Part shown: piece after piece, positions 26,636 to 36,496 of the stretch
How the letters are laid out: the number at the start of each line of letters is the position of its first letter
How positions within the stretch are numbered: the stretch's first letter is position 1
Notes under the pieces: model-generated
Databases searched by the model: none
Told to the model about the DNA's origin: nothing
Seen by the model: only the letters and a program-made list of their open reading frames with translations
From: Holophagae bacterium
Lineage (GTDB): Bacteria > Acidobacteriota > Holophagae > Acanthopleuribacterales > Acanthopleuribacteraceae
Length of the DNA: 64,000 nucleotides
NCBI GenBank assembly: GCA_030429565.1
Contig: JAUIFE010000018.1
Location: 1 to 64,000 of the forward strand
Reading direction: 5' to 3'
Program-made: the position numbers and the translations under genes

Positions 26636-27366
26636 GGAGCGTCCTTGGTTATGGAAATACGAGGCTGAATTCGCCGCCGTCATTCATGGGCCCCTGAAAA
26701 CGGTATGGCAACATTCCCTACTCACCATGACTGAATGCGACGCCACAGCAAATAGATTCAAGCCGGGTCGTTTTTTTGTAATTTCGTTCAGCCCCCCTGC
26801 AAGCAGACAACCTAAAACACTAAATTCAAATACATTAACCACAAAAACGATCAAGACCGCCCAATTCACCGCCCTTTGCCAACAAACCTCGCCGGCCCTA
26901 GCAGCAGCTTAAAACCTAAATTGAGCAATGTCGGCCAACGCCGACCAAACCGCGGTAATCCAGCGCGTTAAACCACCACCGCCACGCCCTCAACGCCAAA
27001 GCGGCGAACAAAGATGGGCGAAAATCCGGCACAGATGTGATAGGTTATCCATACCCCTTATCGCCTTATCTATTTCCCAAAACACCTTTCGTGTTTGCGG
27101 TATGGTCTGTTCGGCGCCAAGCATGCAGCGCTCCTGAACAGTTGATATCCTCTAATCAAAAATTTACTTGTGTGGGCGCCACGCGTTTCTGGTTGAAGCC
27201 AGGACAAAACACAACGCCTCCGTACAGCAACGCGGTTCATCACCGTTTGAGTCCCTGGCTTGCGGTAGATGTTTTAGGGTCGTTTGTGCTTTTAGCCAAC
27301 CCGCATACGCCCACACCCAGACAATAGCAGCAGCAGTAACTTCGTTCTGGATTGATCCCACGCCGA
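26636..27366. other. Gene-free stretch
   Basis: About 730 bases with only short readings that look random in composition. CCTAAATTGAGCAATG at 26915 resembles one end of the inverted-repeat element family, but no matching second end was found. The region may be a graveyard of decayed inserts. Confidence 0.45.
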
Positions 27367-27561
27367 CCTAAAAGTGCGCGATTCTGGGCAGAGCCTACCC
27401 TCAATCGATGGGGGGCAACGAATCGTAAAAATGCACGACGTACGTACCAGCAAGCGTCATGCGCGTCCCCGGCGGCTTTGCCCAGCTCATTTCGCACCAA
27501 CCCTTGACCGTTCCTGCGTCAAAACTTGCAGGAAGGCATCCCCCCGAATCGCACACTTTAG
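27367..27561. mobile_element. Degenerate inverted-repeat element, first of an abutting pair
   Basis: It begins CCTAAAAGTGCGCGATTCT (27367-27385) and ends GAATCGCACACTTTAG (27546-27561), imperfect terminal inverted repeats. Interior words such as CGATGGG, GGCAACG and TCGTAAAAATGC align with the element at 20102 in the same orientation. It is the most decayed copy and abuts the next one directly. No coding capacity. Confidence 0.5.
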
Positions 27562-27742
27562 CCTGAACTGAACGATTCGGGTGGATGAAATCGCTCAAGA
27601 TGTTGGAACGAAACGTTTTGGAAAAAGCGCAAGCGTACTTGCAAGTAGGCAGAGCATTTTTGCGAGACGTTGCAGCCCAACGCTTGACGCTGGAAACGTC
27701 AATAGTTGTGCGATTTCGCCGCCAAGAATCGCTCAGTTCAGA
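27562..27742. mobile_element. Inverted-repeat element, second of an abutting pair
   Basis: A 181-bp copy in the opposite orientation to the one at 20102. Ends are CCTGAACTGAACGATTC (27562-27578) and GAATCGCTCAGTTCAGA (27726-27742). It matches the 20102 element over nearly its whole length (for example GGGTGGATGAAATCGC and CGAGACGTTGCAGCCCA) but has about 25 extra bases near its right third. No target duplication is visible. It ends 175 bases before the 1618-residue protein gene. Confidence 0.75.
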
Positions 27743-27917
27743 TTTCGGTCCGAACCTAAACGTCCTGATGGGTCCAGCCATTTGAGGTACGCCGAGACCG
27801 GCCTCGTTCGCCAAGGCACAAACCAATGCCCGGTTCGGTTGACAGGCCCCCATGCGCCAAGGCGGCGCGATCACCTGGACCTCGGGAAAGCAGTAGCCAA
27901 CAAGAGGAGTCATAGCA

Positions 27918-30900
27918 ATGAGTTTTTCGGTTCATATTACCAATGCGACAGATAGCGATTTGGTTGTCAACAGTACTACGGTTCCCAAGGGAGCGCGTCG
28001 CCTTTTTGAGGAAGTCACCAACCTAACCCTGATGACCCAATACCAAGGCGTCTTAGAGTTGACCTGGTCAACAACGAACAGTGTCTCGCTGCGCTCAGCC
28101 TATTACCGAAACGATGTGGCATATGACAACACCTCGGCCCTGCAGTTGGTCATTGACGCGGAATACGGTTTTAGTCTTGAAGGAACCCCAATTCAAGGGG
28201 TGCCTTTGCAAACCAATCGCGTTGCTTCGTTTCCCTTTTCACCTTTGGCCGACACCCCCTTACCCAGGCCTTGGAAAGTGGGCACAGGCGCCCCTGCTGT
28301 CGACACGGTGACCAACCAAAACAGCAGCGAGCTCCTCTTTACCAATACAACATCCGGCCCCTTCGACACCTGGGCCACCTTGCAGATTACGCCGGATTGG
28401 CGACAAGGCTTACAGATTTCCTTTAAACTTGCGATCGAAGCCTATCCCATGTCCACCGAGTCCTCCAATGAAAGGGAAGGGCTGCACCTACCAAGCGGTT
28501 TTTATTTGAGACGCAATGATGCAGGCGTGTTTGAATACTGGTACAAGGACAGCGAGGCAACCCACTATGCGGGCGCAAGCCACATAAAGGCCGACGGCGC
28601 GGTCAATGATCTCATCATTGTGGGAACGCCCAACGCCTATTTTGTGATTGAAAATGGCGCCTGTGCGGTGCGTGAGGCACCATCATCCGATAGTTCGATT
28701 AGTTTCGGCGCCTATTTCCGAGAGGAACCAAATGCGGCGGGAGATGTGCGGTTTACCGTTGCCGACATTGAGATTGGCACGCCCTGGTCGGCAACCAATA
28801 TCCCCTATGCGTTTTCGGGGATGGACACCCTCTGGCCGCAAAATGTCTATCTCGAGGCTTATTACGAATACACAAACTGGGTTCAATGCGGCGGGACTAT
28901 TGCCGCAATTTCACACCATTCGACCGACATCGACGTCAATCAAAAATTGGTGATTCTCGATATTAAAACCGGCGAGGTCATTGAGGACAAAGACAGTGGT
29001 CACGTCAGTCATCCCGGCGATGACGGTTACCGCGCCCCCTTCGTCGATGAAGCAATGGGGCTCATCTGTTTCCCCATCGATAACCAATACTACTCCGTTT
29101 ACGATATCAACCTCGGCACCTTTATCGATTGGAATAAGTCGTTAACCGACGGCACCATTAAGTATAGTGAAGCAATTTGCCACAAAGGTGTTATCACCTT
29201 CTTGAGATATGACAAAAACTGGGTCACCTACAATGTCTTTTCCGGTGAACAAAAAACAACCCCATGTCCCGGCCTAGACAACGACATCAAACGCATCGTC
29301 AAACCCATTGTCTATAACGATGTTGTTTTTGCCGCCATGTATACGGAAGGAAGCAAGCACCACACTGAGTTGGTTGCTTATCAAATGGCCGGCATAACCC
29401 TGACTGAAAAATGGACCGTCACCTATAACATCCACCTCCGTTCCGATTACATCACTTGCGATTTCAGGAATATCTATTATTGGAACGACGAACGCGCCTT
29501 GGTGGCGATCGACCGAGAAACAGGTGCCGTAAACTGGGCTACCGAGAATTACGCGGGAAGATGTTACGATGTGGGTTTTAACTTCGCACCAACCACCAAT
29601 GGATTAGGCGCCATTTATATTATGACCGATGACGGCGAGGTGATGGGACTCTCGGCGGAAACAGGCCTGACGACCGGCACCACCGAGAAACCCTTTACCG
29701 GTCGAACCTTCACAGTGGGCGACACCTACCTAATGGACCGCACCGCAATTTATCCCGATGACGACCATTCTTTTTACGATTTCCGGAGCCGGCCGGCCAT
29801 CGTCAATGGACACTTAACCTATCAAGCAGCGAATTATGCGCTCATATCGGTCAATCTCGATACCGGCATTATCCAAAAAACCACCTTAGACAGCGGCACC
29901 TACGTCAGTAATTTCACCGCCAACACCATGACCTACTGTCTCGATCTCGATGTCATCAACATGGTGCAAATGCAACAGTACGACAAAAATTTCTACTTTG
30001 ATGCGGCGCTCATGGCGGACGAATACGAACGCGACCCCGTCACCGGTGACATGCGCCCGGTGGCTGTTGATAATTCGTTTTACACGGTGACGGCCAGTGT
30101 TCAAGACGACCAAGCACTGCCAAAAAACACGGTCGTTACGATGAAAAACATGGGCGAGCCGGTTGAGGTGTACTCGGCTTTGTTCGAAACCGAGGGTGGC
30201 CGCGTGTTGCTGGGTACCGGCGAACGCGTCGCCTTCACAACCGGCATTGACGGCAAGTTTAAGTTCAAGATTCGCGCTGAAAGTTTGTACTGTCCCGCCA
30301 TGTTTTTTTGGTCGGATTTTATGTTGCCCAGCGCGGAAATCGCCTTTTTTCCCAACCAAAGCAACGTCGATGTGTTGCGCCAACAGCAGGCCGGCGATGT
30401 TTCGGCGGCCGTCGATTATCGCGGCGAAGCGGTTTTTGAAGCCGACTACCAAAACGACACCGACCAAATCGTCGCCATGATTGGCAACTGCGTCGGCGGC
30501 GGCATGGGTTCGCCGGCCACGCCGGCCCTGCAGACCCGTCAAAAAACCAAACCGGTACGATCCATTGCCGAACGTGCGCGCCGGCGCGAAGCAAAGCAGC
30601 GGGAAATCAAGCGACGCAGCCGCCTCAAGCAGGACATTCTCGAAACAGCCGACTACAAACCCACGCTGACCATGGATTACTGCGCTTTTGCCGACGACAG
30701 TACCGACAATTGTTTGTGCAGCAATGACCCAAGCGCACCCATCATTGATCAGGCTTACCTGGTCGATGAAAATCGTTATGTCGCCGGCATGTTTGTCGTC
30801 GGCGGCGGTGAATTAGCCGGTCCTGAGCAAGGCATTGTCTATGACCCCGACACCGACCATACCCACTGGCAAGAAGCGCAACGCGCCTATCAACAACAGA

Positions 30901-32774
30901 TAGAAACCTATTTGGCGGACATTCCAGCGGGCGAACACGCCCAGGCGGAAGCAGCTTATGCGGGTTTTCCAGCCTTCGTCCAAGACGTCGTCAAAGGAAC
31001 CGATAAGGCGCATACCTATCATTGGCAACCCCTGGCCGACGCCACCCAAAAAGGTTTGGGCAAAGCCTTCAAGGTCATCATCCGCACCGCGAAAAAGATT
31101 TACGAGTTTGCGGTGAACACCATCGAAATCGGGTTACAGGTGCTTCACGCCTTTTTCAAAATCGTCGCCAAAAGCATGCAGGCCGTTTTGCAGTGGCTTT
31201 CTTGGGTTTTGAACTGGAAGGACATTCTCATCTGCCGCGAGAACTTAGAACACGCCATGATCAACAACCTCAACAAGGGCAAAAATCACTTCGTCCTGCA
31301 TCAACAAGCCTGGGTCGACAAGGTCGATCAATACGTCAACGCCGCCCAAGAAACCATCGACACCACCATCAATCAAGCCGAGGAAGCCGTGGGCGGCTAC
31401 AGCTTTGAAGATGTGACCCAGGACTATAAAAACCCGCGCGACGCTTTGGGAGAAGGCGGCAACAATATCACCAACCAAAGCGATTACCTCAACGATCAAA
31501 TCGGCATCCCGTCCACCCAAGCCGAGCTGCGCCAACTGGACCGCCTGCTCTTCAAATACCAACAGAGCGGCAAAAGCCGACCCAACCTCGCACTGGCGCC
31601 CGAACAATTTCACAAAGACTTGCGAAAGGCCTACCAACATTCACAAATAGACACAACCGCAACCGATTTCATGGCCCACAATGCCGACCTAGAAAAGGCA
31701 TTCGCATCGCTTGGCGCCACCATCAGCGAATTTCTGAAAAAGTTCGTGAATCAAATCGGTGATGAGGTGGCGGATACGATCAAAACCGAGTTCGCGGCGG
31801 TGTTGCTAGCTTTTCGAACCAAAACCAACACGCCCCAACAATTTTTACAAACCTGTCAGGTCACCTTGCTGGACCTCTTCCGAACCTTTGCCGACCTCGC
31901 CCTCGAAGCGAGCCGGCTCCTGATGACGGACATAATCCAGCTCATCCCCCAACTCATCGACGGGGTCTTGGACCTCATGACCAAACCCATCAACATTCCC
32001 GGCCTCAACCAGCTCTGGACCTTGATCGTCGGCAACGATCAACCCCTGACTATTTTGGGTTTCACCAGCCTCCTGCTCGCGTTACCGATGACCTTAACCA
32101 TGAGGTCACTCGGTCTTGCCGGGAGTGTTTTCTTCAAAGAAGGCGGCATCCCGCGCGATATGTCGGAACAAACATGGCGCCAACATGAAAAGGACATCTA
32201 CGTCGGCTTGGCGTGCGGTTGCATTTTCGGCTGCTTATTCTACGGCAGCCTCGATACCCTTTTGGATACGATGGAAAGTACGCAAGGCGTCGCGCCGTTC
32301 TCGATACCCTATATGAAACAAGTGCAAACCGTCAAAGGCGTGCTTGATTTGGCCATCGTCGGCATGACCTTTCCCACCTACACGGCGGACCGCACACCGT
32401 TCCCATTGGATTACGCCATTTGGGGCTGGAGCCTGTTTCACTCCGTGGTGGAACCGGTGTTTATCGGGCAGCCAGGCGGCCTTGCCTACAGCAAGATTCA
32501 GCCCCTATGGGCAACCACCTACGCGTCGATTTTCAACCTCATGGTGATCACGTCCTTTGCATTCAAGATCCCAAAGGCCGAGTCCGGCTATGACATCGCC
32601 GACACCATCATGTGGTTCGAGCACGCGGTCATCTACAGCGTGCCCGAGATGGCAAAGCCGCTCAATTGGTTCCCCGGCAACGGCCAAGCCGCACTGATTG
32701 CCTTGGACATCGCCTTCCACCTCGCCAATTCGCTTTTCTTCATCTACCCAGCGGTTAGAGAGGCCACCAAGTAA
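27918..32774 (+). CDS. Very large multidomain protein of unknown function
   Basis: A 1618-residue protein that I do not recognise. GAGGAG lies ten bases before the ATG and there is no signal peptide. Residues 1-100 look like a beta-sandwich (SFSVHITNATDSDLVVNSTT). About 100-300 is Trp/Phe-rich and lectin-like. About 300-700 has repeated strands such as KLVILDIKTGEV, LVAIDRETGAVNW and VNLDTGIIQ, as in PQQ-type beta-propellers. Near residue 920 is a Cys-rich knot (YCAFADDSTDNCLC). About 1045-1180 is amphipathic helix (AFKVIIRTAKKIYEF). About 1310-1618 holds several hydrophobic helices (near 1376, 1426, 1537 and 1590) and could insert in a membrane. Propeller, helical and membrane-active parts together suggest a large surface or toxin-like protein; that is inference. 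Confidence 0.85.
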   Translation: MSFSVHITNATDSDLVVNSTTVPKGARRLFEEVTNLTLMTQYQGVLELTWSTTNSVSLRSAYYRNDVAYDNTSALQLVIDAEYGFSLEGTPIQGVPLQTNRVASFPFSPLADTPLPRPWKVGTGAPAVDTVTNQNSSELLFTNTTSGPFDTWATLQITPDWRQGLQISFKLAIEAYPMSTESSNEREGLHLPSGFYLRRNDAGVFEYWYKDSEATHYAGASHIKADGAVNDLIIVGTPNAYFVIENGACAVREAPSSDSSISFGAYFREEPNAAGDVRFTVADIEIGTPWSATNIPYAFSGMDTLWPQNVYLEAYYEYTNWVQCGGTIAAISHHSTDIDVNQKLVILDIKTGEVIEDKDSGHVSHPGDDGYRAPFVDEAMGLICFPIDNQYYSVYDINLGTFIDWNKSLTDGTIKYSEAICHKGVITFLRYDKNWVTYNVFSGEQKTTPCPGLDNDIKRIVKPIVYNDVVFAAMYTEGSKHHTELVAYQMAGITLTEKWTVTYNIHLRSDYITCDFRNIYYWNDERALVAIDRETGAVNWATENYAGRCYDVGFNFAPTTNGLGAIYIMTDDGEVMGLSAETGLTTGTTEKPFTGRTFTVGDTYLMDRTAIYPDDDHSFYDFRSRPAIVNGHLTYQAANYALISVNLDTGIIQKTTLDSGTYVSNFTANTMTYCLDLDVINMVQMQQYDKNFYFDAALMADEYERDPVTGDMRPVAVDNSFYTVTASVQDDQALPKNTVVTMKNMGEPVEVYSALFETEGGRVLLGTGERVAFTTGIDGKFKFKIRAESLYCPAMFFWSDFMLPSAEIAFFPNQSNVDVLRQQQAGDVSAAVDYRGEAVFEADYQNDTDQIVAMIGNCVGGGMGSPATPALQTRQKTKPVRSIAERARRREAKQREIKRRSRLKQDILETADYKPTLTMDYCAFADDSTDNCLCSNDPSAPIIDQAYLVDENRYVAGMFVVGGGELAGPEQGIVYDPDTDHTHWQEAQRAYQQQIETYLADIPAGEHAQAEAAYAGFPAFVQDVVKGTDKAHTYHWQPLADATQKGLGKAFKVIIRTAKKIYEFAVNTIEIGLQVLHAFFKIVAKSMQAVLQWLSWVLNWKDILICRENLEHAMINNLNKGKNHFVLHQQAWVDKVDQYVNAAQETIDTTINQAEEAVGGYSFEDVTQDYKNPRDALGEGGNNITNQSDYLNDQIGIPSTQAELRQLDRLLFKYQQSGKSRPNLALAPEQFHKDLRKAYQHSQIDTTATDFMAHNADLEKAFASLGATISEFLKKFVNQIGDEVADTIKTEFAAVLLAFRTKTNTPQQFLQTCQVTLLDLFRTFADLALEASRLLMTDIIQLIPQLIDGVLDLMTKPINIPGLNQLWTLIVGNDQPLTILGFTSLLLALPMTLTMRSLGLAGSVFFKEGGIPRDMSEQTWRQHEKDIYVGLACGCIFGCLFYGSLDTLLDTMESTQGVAPFSIPYMKQVQTVKGVLDLAIVGMTFPTYTADRTPFPLDYAIWGWSLFHSVVEPVFIGQPGGLAYSKIQPLWATTYASIFNLMVITSFAFKIPKAESGYDIADTIMWFEHAVIYSVPEMAKPLNWFPGNGQAALIALDIAFHLANSLFFIYPAVREATK

Positions 32775-32865
32775 CCCCGTTAACGGGATCGCAGTGGCGG
32801 CACGGGTCGGCTCCGTTTTAATTGGGCGGAGCAGGGCGACCCGGCCGCCACCCCCTTGGCGGATG

Positions 32866-32933
32866 GGCGATTGGCGCTGTTGCCCTTGGTTACCGGTTGC
32901 GCCCGACGGAAGAAGCCGTCACTTCGAGAGCGC
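32866..32933. repeat. Left arm of a 68-bp inverted-repeat pair
   Basis: This arm (GGCGATTGGCGC to ACTTCGAGAGCGC) is the imperfect reverse complement of 33164-33231. By eye about four fifths of positions match, including the core CGACGGAAG and GCCGT-ACTTCGA. The pair spans most of the 557-base gap (32775-33331) between the giant gene and sufE, in which no gene was seen. Confidence 0.65.
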
Positions 32934-33163
32934 AGGAAGGTCCGCTCTCACTTTTGTGAAGGCGCTTGGGCCAAATTTCGTCCCAGGCGAGCCTGCGTAG
33001 GAAAGGCGGCCGGGCGGCCGTCCCCATCGTTTACCAGGTCCGCCTCGGAAGAAGGGGCGGTCGCCCTATAAAGGGGTGGCCATGCAAGGACGCCCTTCCC
33101 GTCCAGGTTTAGCGGAGCCCGTGCCAGGCACAAGCGCCCCCCAAAAAGAGCCGCCCCCGCCCC

Positions 33164-33231
33164 GCGCTTTCGAAGTAACGGCACCTTCCGTCGAGCGCAA
33201 TCGGCCACCAAGGGCCGCCAGGCAGATCGCC
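33164..33231. repeat. Right arm of a 68-bp inverted-repeat pair
   Basis: Reverse complement partner of 32866-32933, separated from it by 230 bases. TACAAT at 33263-33268, outside the arm, could be the -10 of sufE, though no good -35 is visible. Confidence 0.65.
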
Positions 33232-33331
33232 TTTCCGCGTACAAGGTCGCCCTTTCCTAAGGTACAATGCCCACGCGCGACCCGCACCGACACGGGCGCA
33301 CAAAGCCAAACCAAAAAGCGAGGGAACGAGC

Positions 33332-33754
33332 ATGGCCTTGGGTGAATTGACCACGGAAGAGTTGCTGGAAAACTTCGAGTTGTTCGACGATTGGGAAGAG
33401 CGCTACCGCTACCTCATTGATTTGGGCCGCAAGTTGCCGGACTTTCCGGAAACCGACAAAAACGACACGACCAAGGTAAACGGCTGCATTAGTCAAGTGT
33501 GGATGACGGCGGAAATCGAGGACGGCCCGCCACAGCGCGTGCTTTTGAAAGCCGACAGCGATGCGCACATCGTCAAGGGATTGATCGCGGTTTTGCTGGT
33601 GGTGTACTCCCACAAAACACCGCAAGAGGTGCTGGCCACCGATATCAACGGCGTGTTTGAACAATTGGAACTGGGCTCCCACATCAGCGTGAACCGCCGC
33701 AACGGTTTCTACGCCATGGTCGAACGCATTAAAAGTTTGGCGGCGGCGGCCTAG
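33332..33754 (+). CDS. sufE: SufE-family sulfur acceptor
   Basis: A 140-residue SufE/CsdE protein that accepts sulfane sulfur from a cysteine desulfurase for Fe-S cluster assembly. The family layout is clear: LLENFELFDDWEERYRYLIDLG, then KVNGCISQVW with the active-site Cys. The stretch HIVKGLIAVLL follows, and the C-terminal helix ends in RNGFYAMVERIK. No sufS, sufB or sufC gene is adjacent, so it stands alone here. Cytoplasmic. Confidence 0.9.
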   Translation: MALGELTTEELLENFELFDDWEERYRYLIDLGRKLPDFPETDKNDTTKVNGCISQVWMTAEIEDGPPQRVLLKADSDAHIVKGLIAVLLVVYSHKTPQEVLATDINGVFEQLELGSHISVNRRNGFYAMVERIKSLAAAA

Positions 33755-33850
33755 GCACGACCGCCAATCGCACGAACCGCGCTGAATTATCGCGGCGGGC
33801 CACCGTAAAGTCCGTTAGAATAGGCCCAGCAATTGACCAACAATTGTGGT

Positions 33851-33919
33851 CCCGGAATTCTCACCAGGCTGGGTCCAACAGGTGCGACCCCGTTGGCACA
33901 GTGTGGTGAGAAATCCGGG
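33851..33919. other. Large hairpin between sufE and the S9 peptidase gene
   Basis: CCCGGAATTCTCACCA (33851-33866) and TGGTGAGAAATCCGGG (33904-33919) form a 16-bp stem with one mismatch; inside it CCAAC and GTTGG can pair again. No T-run follows. It lies within the 385-base gap 33755-34139, which has no gene. It could be an RNA structure in the 5' leader of the peptidase gene or a remnant of an insert. Confidence 0.5.
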
Positions 33920-34139
33920 TCAGCGGCACGCGCATAAAAGCGCACCGGGCCGTCGGCCATATTTCGAGCAACGATTGTCTCACCTATACTCACCAAGTCT
34001 CACCCTCCCTCGCCGCAAAAAGCGAGGTCGGATCTCGGCCGCCGCCCCACTGCTCAAGCTGTTCGCCCCGACACCAGGTCTTTTTTATTCAATGGGGGCG
34101 ACCACGTGCCGCGCATCAACTTAACTTGACGAGGCATTC

Positions 34140-36227
34140 ATGTTCCAACGATTTCGTTCTGTTCGCATCGCGCTTGCGGTGACCTTCACGGCGGCGTTGT
34201 TCCTGGTAACGTCGCTCAACGCGGGCCAGACAATGACCCCGGAAAAGCTGTGGCAACTCAAACGTTTAGGCGAGGTCACCATTTCCCCCGACGGCCAATT
34301 GGCCGTCTACGGCGTGGCCACCTACCAATGGAAAAAAGAAACCAAAAACGACGACCTCTATCTGCTCGACCTGGCTTCTGGTCAATCGCGACGCTTGACC
34401 AGTCACCAAGCGGCCGACATTAACCCGATTTTCTCCGCCGACAGCAAACACCTTTACTTCTTGTCGAACCGCGAAGACGAAGCCAAGTTCCAGTTGTACC
34501 GCATCGCCCTCGACGGCGGCGAAGCGGAACGCATCAGCAACAGCAAAAACGGTTTGGCGAATGTGCACCTGCTGCCAGGCGAGAAACACATGCTTTACAG
34601 CGAAGAAGTCAGCTTGGGCAAACCCGTCACCAACCTGTTCGAAGACCTGCCCAACTCCGAAGCCCGTCTCTACGACGACCTCAAGTTGCGCCATTGGGAC
34701 AGCTGGTTCGAAGGAACCTATGCCCACCTGCACCTGGCCGACATCAGTGGCGCCAACCCGCGCGACCTGATGAAAGGGTTGACGCAAGATACGCCGACCA
34801 AACCCTTCGGTGATCGCGGCGACTTCACCATCTCACCCGACGGCCGCGAGTTCGCCTACGCCGCACTTGAACCCGACCGCCCGGCGGGCAGCACCGACAC
34901 CGGCATTTACCTGCTCAACCGCGACAGCAGCAAAGCCGAACTGCTGACCAAAGGCATGGGCGGCTACGACCTGCAACCGCATTACTCGCCCAACGGCAAG
35001 TATTTAGCATGGCTCTCCATGGAGACGCCAGGTTATGAATCCGACCGCAACCGCCTGATGCTCTACGACCGCGCCACGCGCAAAATGGAAGAGTTGACCG
35101 TGGGCTTGGACCAAACCATCGACCACTTCGCGTGGCAGAACGACAGCACCATCATCTTCAACGCGCCCACCGAGGGCACTTACCAGTTGTACCGCATGGC
35201 GATCACCAAAAGCGGTGACACGCACAAAGCGGAGATTACACAAATCACCGAAGGCCGCCACAACCTGACCGGGTTCACGGTTCACGGCGACGTCATCCTG
35301 GCCAAGAAGTCGACCCACGAGCGCCCGTATGAGTTGGTGAAAGTCAACGCCGACGGCAGCCTGCAGACGATGACCGACATTAACGGCGAATTCTACGCCG
35401 ACCTGAACCTACCCACCGTGGAAACGCTGTGGGTTGACGCCACCGACGGCAAGAAAATCCACAACTGGGTCATCAAACCGCCCAACTTCGATCCCAACAA
35501 AAAGTACCCGCTGCTGGTTTATTGCCAAGGTGGTCCGCAAGCGATGGTGTCACAGTTCTTCAGCTACCGCTGGAATTTCCACCTGATGGCGGCCCAGGGT
35601 TACGTGGTGGTTGGCGTCAACCGTCGCGGTTTGCCAGGATTCGGTCGCGAGTGGAACGACAGCATTAAGGGCGACTACGGCGGTCAGCCGATGCGCGACA
35701 TTCTCTCAGCCACAGACGCCATGCTGGCCATGGACTACATCGACCGCGAGCGCGTCGGCGCCATCGGTGCCTCCTTCGGCGGTTACAGCGTGTTCCGTTT
35801 GATGGGCATGAACAGCGGCGAAAACAAACGCTTCCAATCCATGATCTCGCACTGCGGCTTGTTTAATCTGGAAGGTTGGTACGGCGCGACGGAAGAACTG
35901 TTTTTCCCCAACCGCGACCTGGGCGGTCCCTACTGGGAAAGCGAAGCGCAGAAGAAACAGTACGCGGAAAACAGCCCCAGCAACTACGTGCAAAATTGGG
36001 AAACGCCGCTGTTGGTGATTCACGGCCAAAAGGATTACCGCGTGCCTTTGACCGAAGGTTTGCAGGCTTTCCAAGCAGCCAAGATGCGCGGCCTGAAAGC
36101 GCGGTTCCTGTATTTCCCGGACGAAGGCCATTGGGTTTTGAAACCGCAAAACGGCATTCTCTGGCACCGCGTCTTCTTCCAATGGCTGGATGAAACGCTG
36201 CCGGCCGGCAAAAACAAAGCATCTTAA
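34140..36227 (+). CDS. Secreted S9 prolyl-oligopeptidase family peptidase
   Basis: A 695-residue exported peptidase with a signal peptide (about 1-29). An N-terminal beta-propeller has repeats such as TISPDGQLAVYG, FSADSKHLYFLS and YSPNGKYLAWLS. The C-terminal alpha/beta-hydrolase domain has nucleophile S545 in GASFGGY, Asp in HGQKDYRVP and His in PDEGHWV. It fits the DPP5/acylaminoacyl-peptidase branch of S9, which cleaves short peptides in the periplasm. It is followed by a strong terminator and then by a second S9 gene. Exact specificity is not readable. Confidence 0.9.
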   Translation: MFQRFRSVRIALAVTFTAALFLVTSLNAGQTMTPEKLWQLKRLGEVTISPDGQLAVYGVATYQWKKETKNDDLYLLDLASGQSRRLTSHQAADINPIFSADSKHLYFLSNREDEAKFQLYRIALDGGEAERISNSKNGLANVHLLPGEKHMLYSEEVSLGKPVTNLFEDLPNSEARLYDDLKLRHWDSWFEGTYAHLHLADISGANPRDLMKGLTQDTPTKPFGDRGDFTISPDGREFAYAALEPDRPAGSTDTGIYLLNRDSSKAELLTKGMGGYDLQPHYSPNGKYLAWLSMETPGYESDRNRLMLYDRATRKMEELTVGLDQTIDHFAWQNDSTIIFNAPTEGTYQLYRMAITKSGDTHKAEITQITEGRHNLTGFTVHGDVILAKKSTHERPYELVKVNADGSLQTMTDINGEFYADLNLPTVETLWVDATDGKKIHNWVIKPPNFDPNKKYPLLVYCQGGPQAMVSQFFSYRWNFHLMAAQGYVVVGVNRRGLPGFGREWNDSIKGDYGGQPMRDILSATDAMLAMDYIDRERVGAIGASFGGYSVFRLMGMNSGENKRFQSMISHCGLFNLEGWYGATEELFFPNRDLGGPYWESEAQKKQYAENSPSNYVQNWETPLLVIHGQKDYRVPLTEGLQAFQAAKMRGLKARFLYFPDEGHWVLKPQNGILWHRVFFQWLDETLPAGKNKAS

Positions 36228-36242
36228 TTGAGATGCCGTCAG

Positions 36243-36279
36243 ACGCCGCGTTTTCCTTCGGGAACGCGGCGTTTTTTTC
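36243..36279 (+). terminator. Terminator after the first S9 peptidase gene
   Basis: ACGCCGCGTT (36243-36252) pairs with AACGCGGCGT around a CTTCGG-type loop and is followed by seven T. Confidence 0.88.
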
Positions 36280-36496
36280 ATCCAAGGACGGGTCGGGGCG
36301 AAAGACCTGCCTTGTGGCTAAAAAAACGGAGGAAGAGGCCGGCGCGAAATCAGCCGCTTGCCGTCGCCTTGGGTTAGAATAGAGCCTTTGGCAATAGCGC
36401 CTTTTCCCACCCCGCTTTATTTCGCAATGTTATGAGTCCGCGTACGGCCCGGTTCGGTTGCTGTTTTCGCTTGCGCGGAACTTTCAGGAGGCTTCT

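Noticed and set aside
26915..26930. Single element-like end (CCTAAATTGAGCAATG)
   Set aside because: No matching second end at a suitable distance; not enough to call a fifth copy.
26433..27137. Short plus-strand readings in the 26.4-27.1 kb region
   Set aside because: Low-complexity and partly antisense to the hydrolase gene; none has a ribosome site or a family motif.
27401..27955. Several readings across the abutting inverted-repeat elements
   Set aside because: They change with element copy and have no conserved product; the DNA repeat explains the sequence.
32776..32787. 12-bp palindrome just after the giant gene (CCCGTTAACGGG)
   Set aside because: Too short and without a T-run to call a terminator; may be chance.
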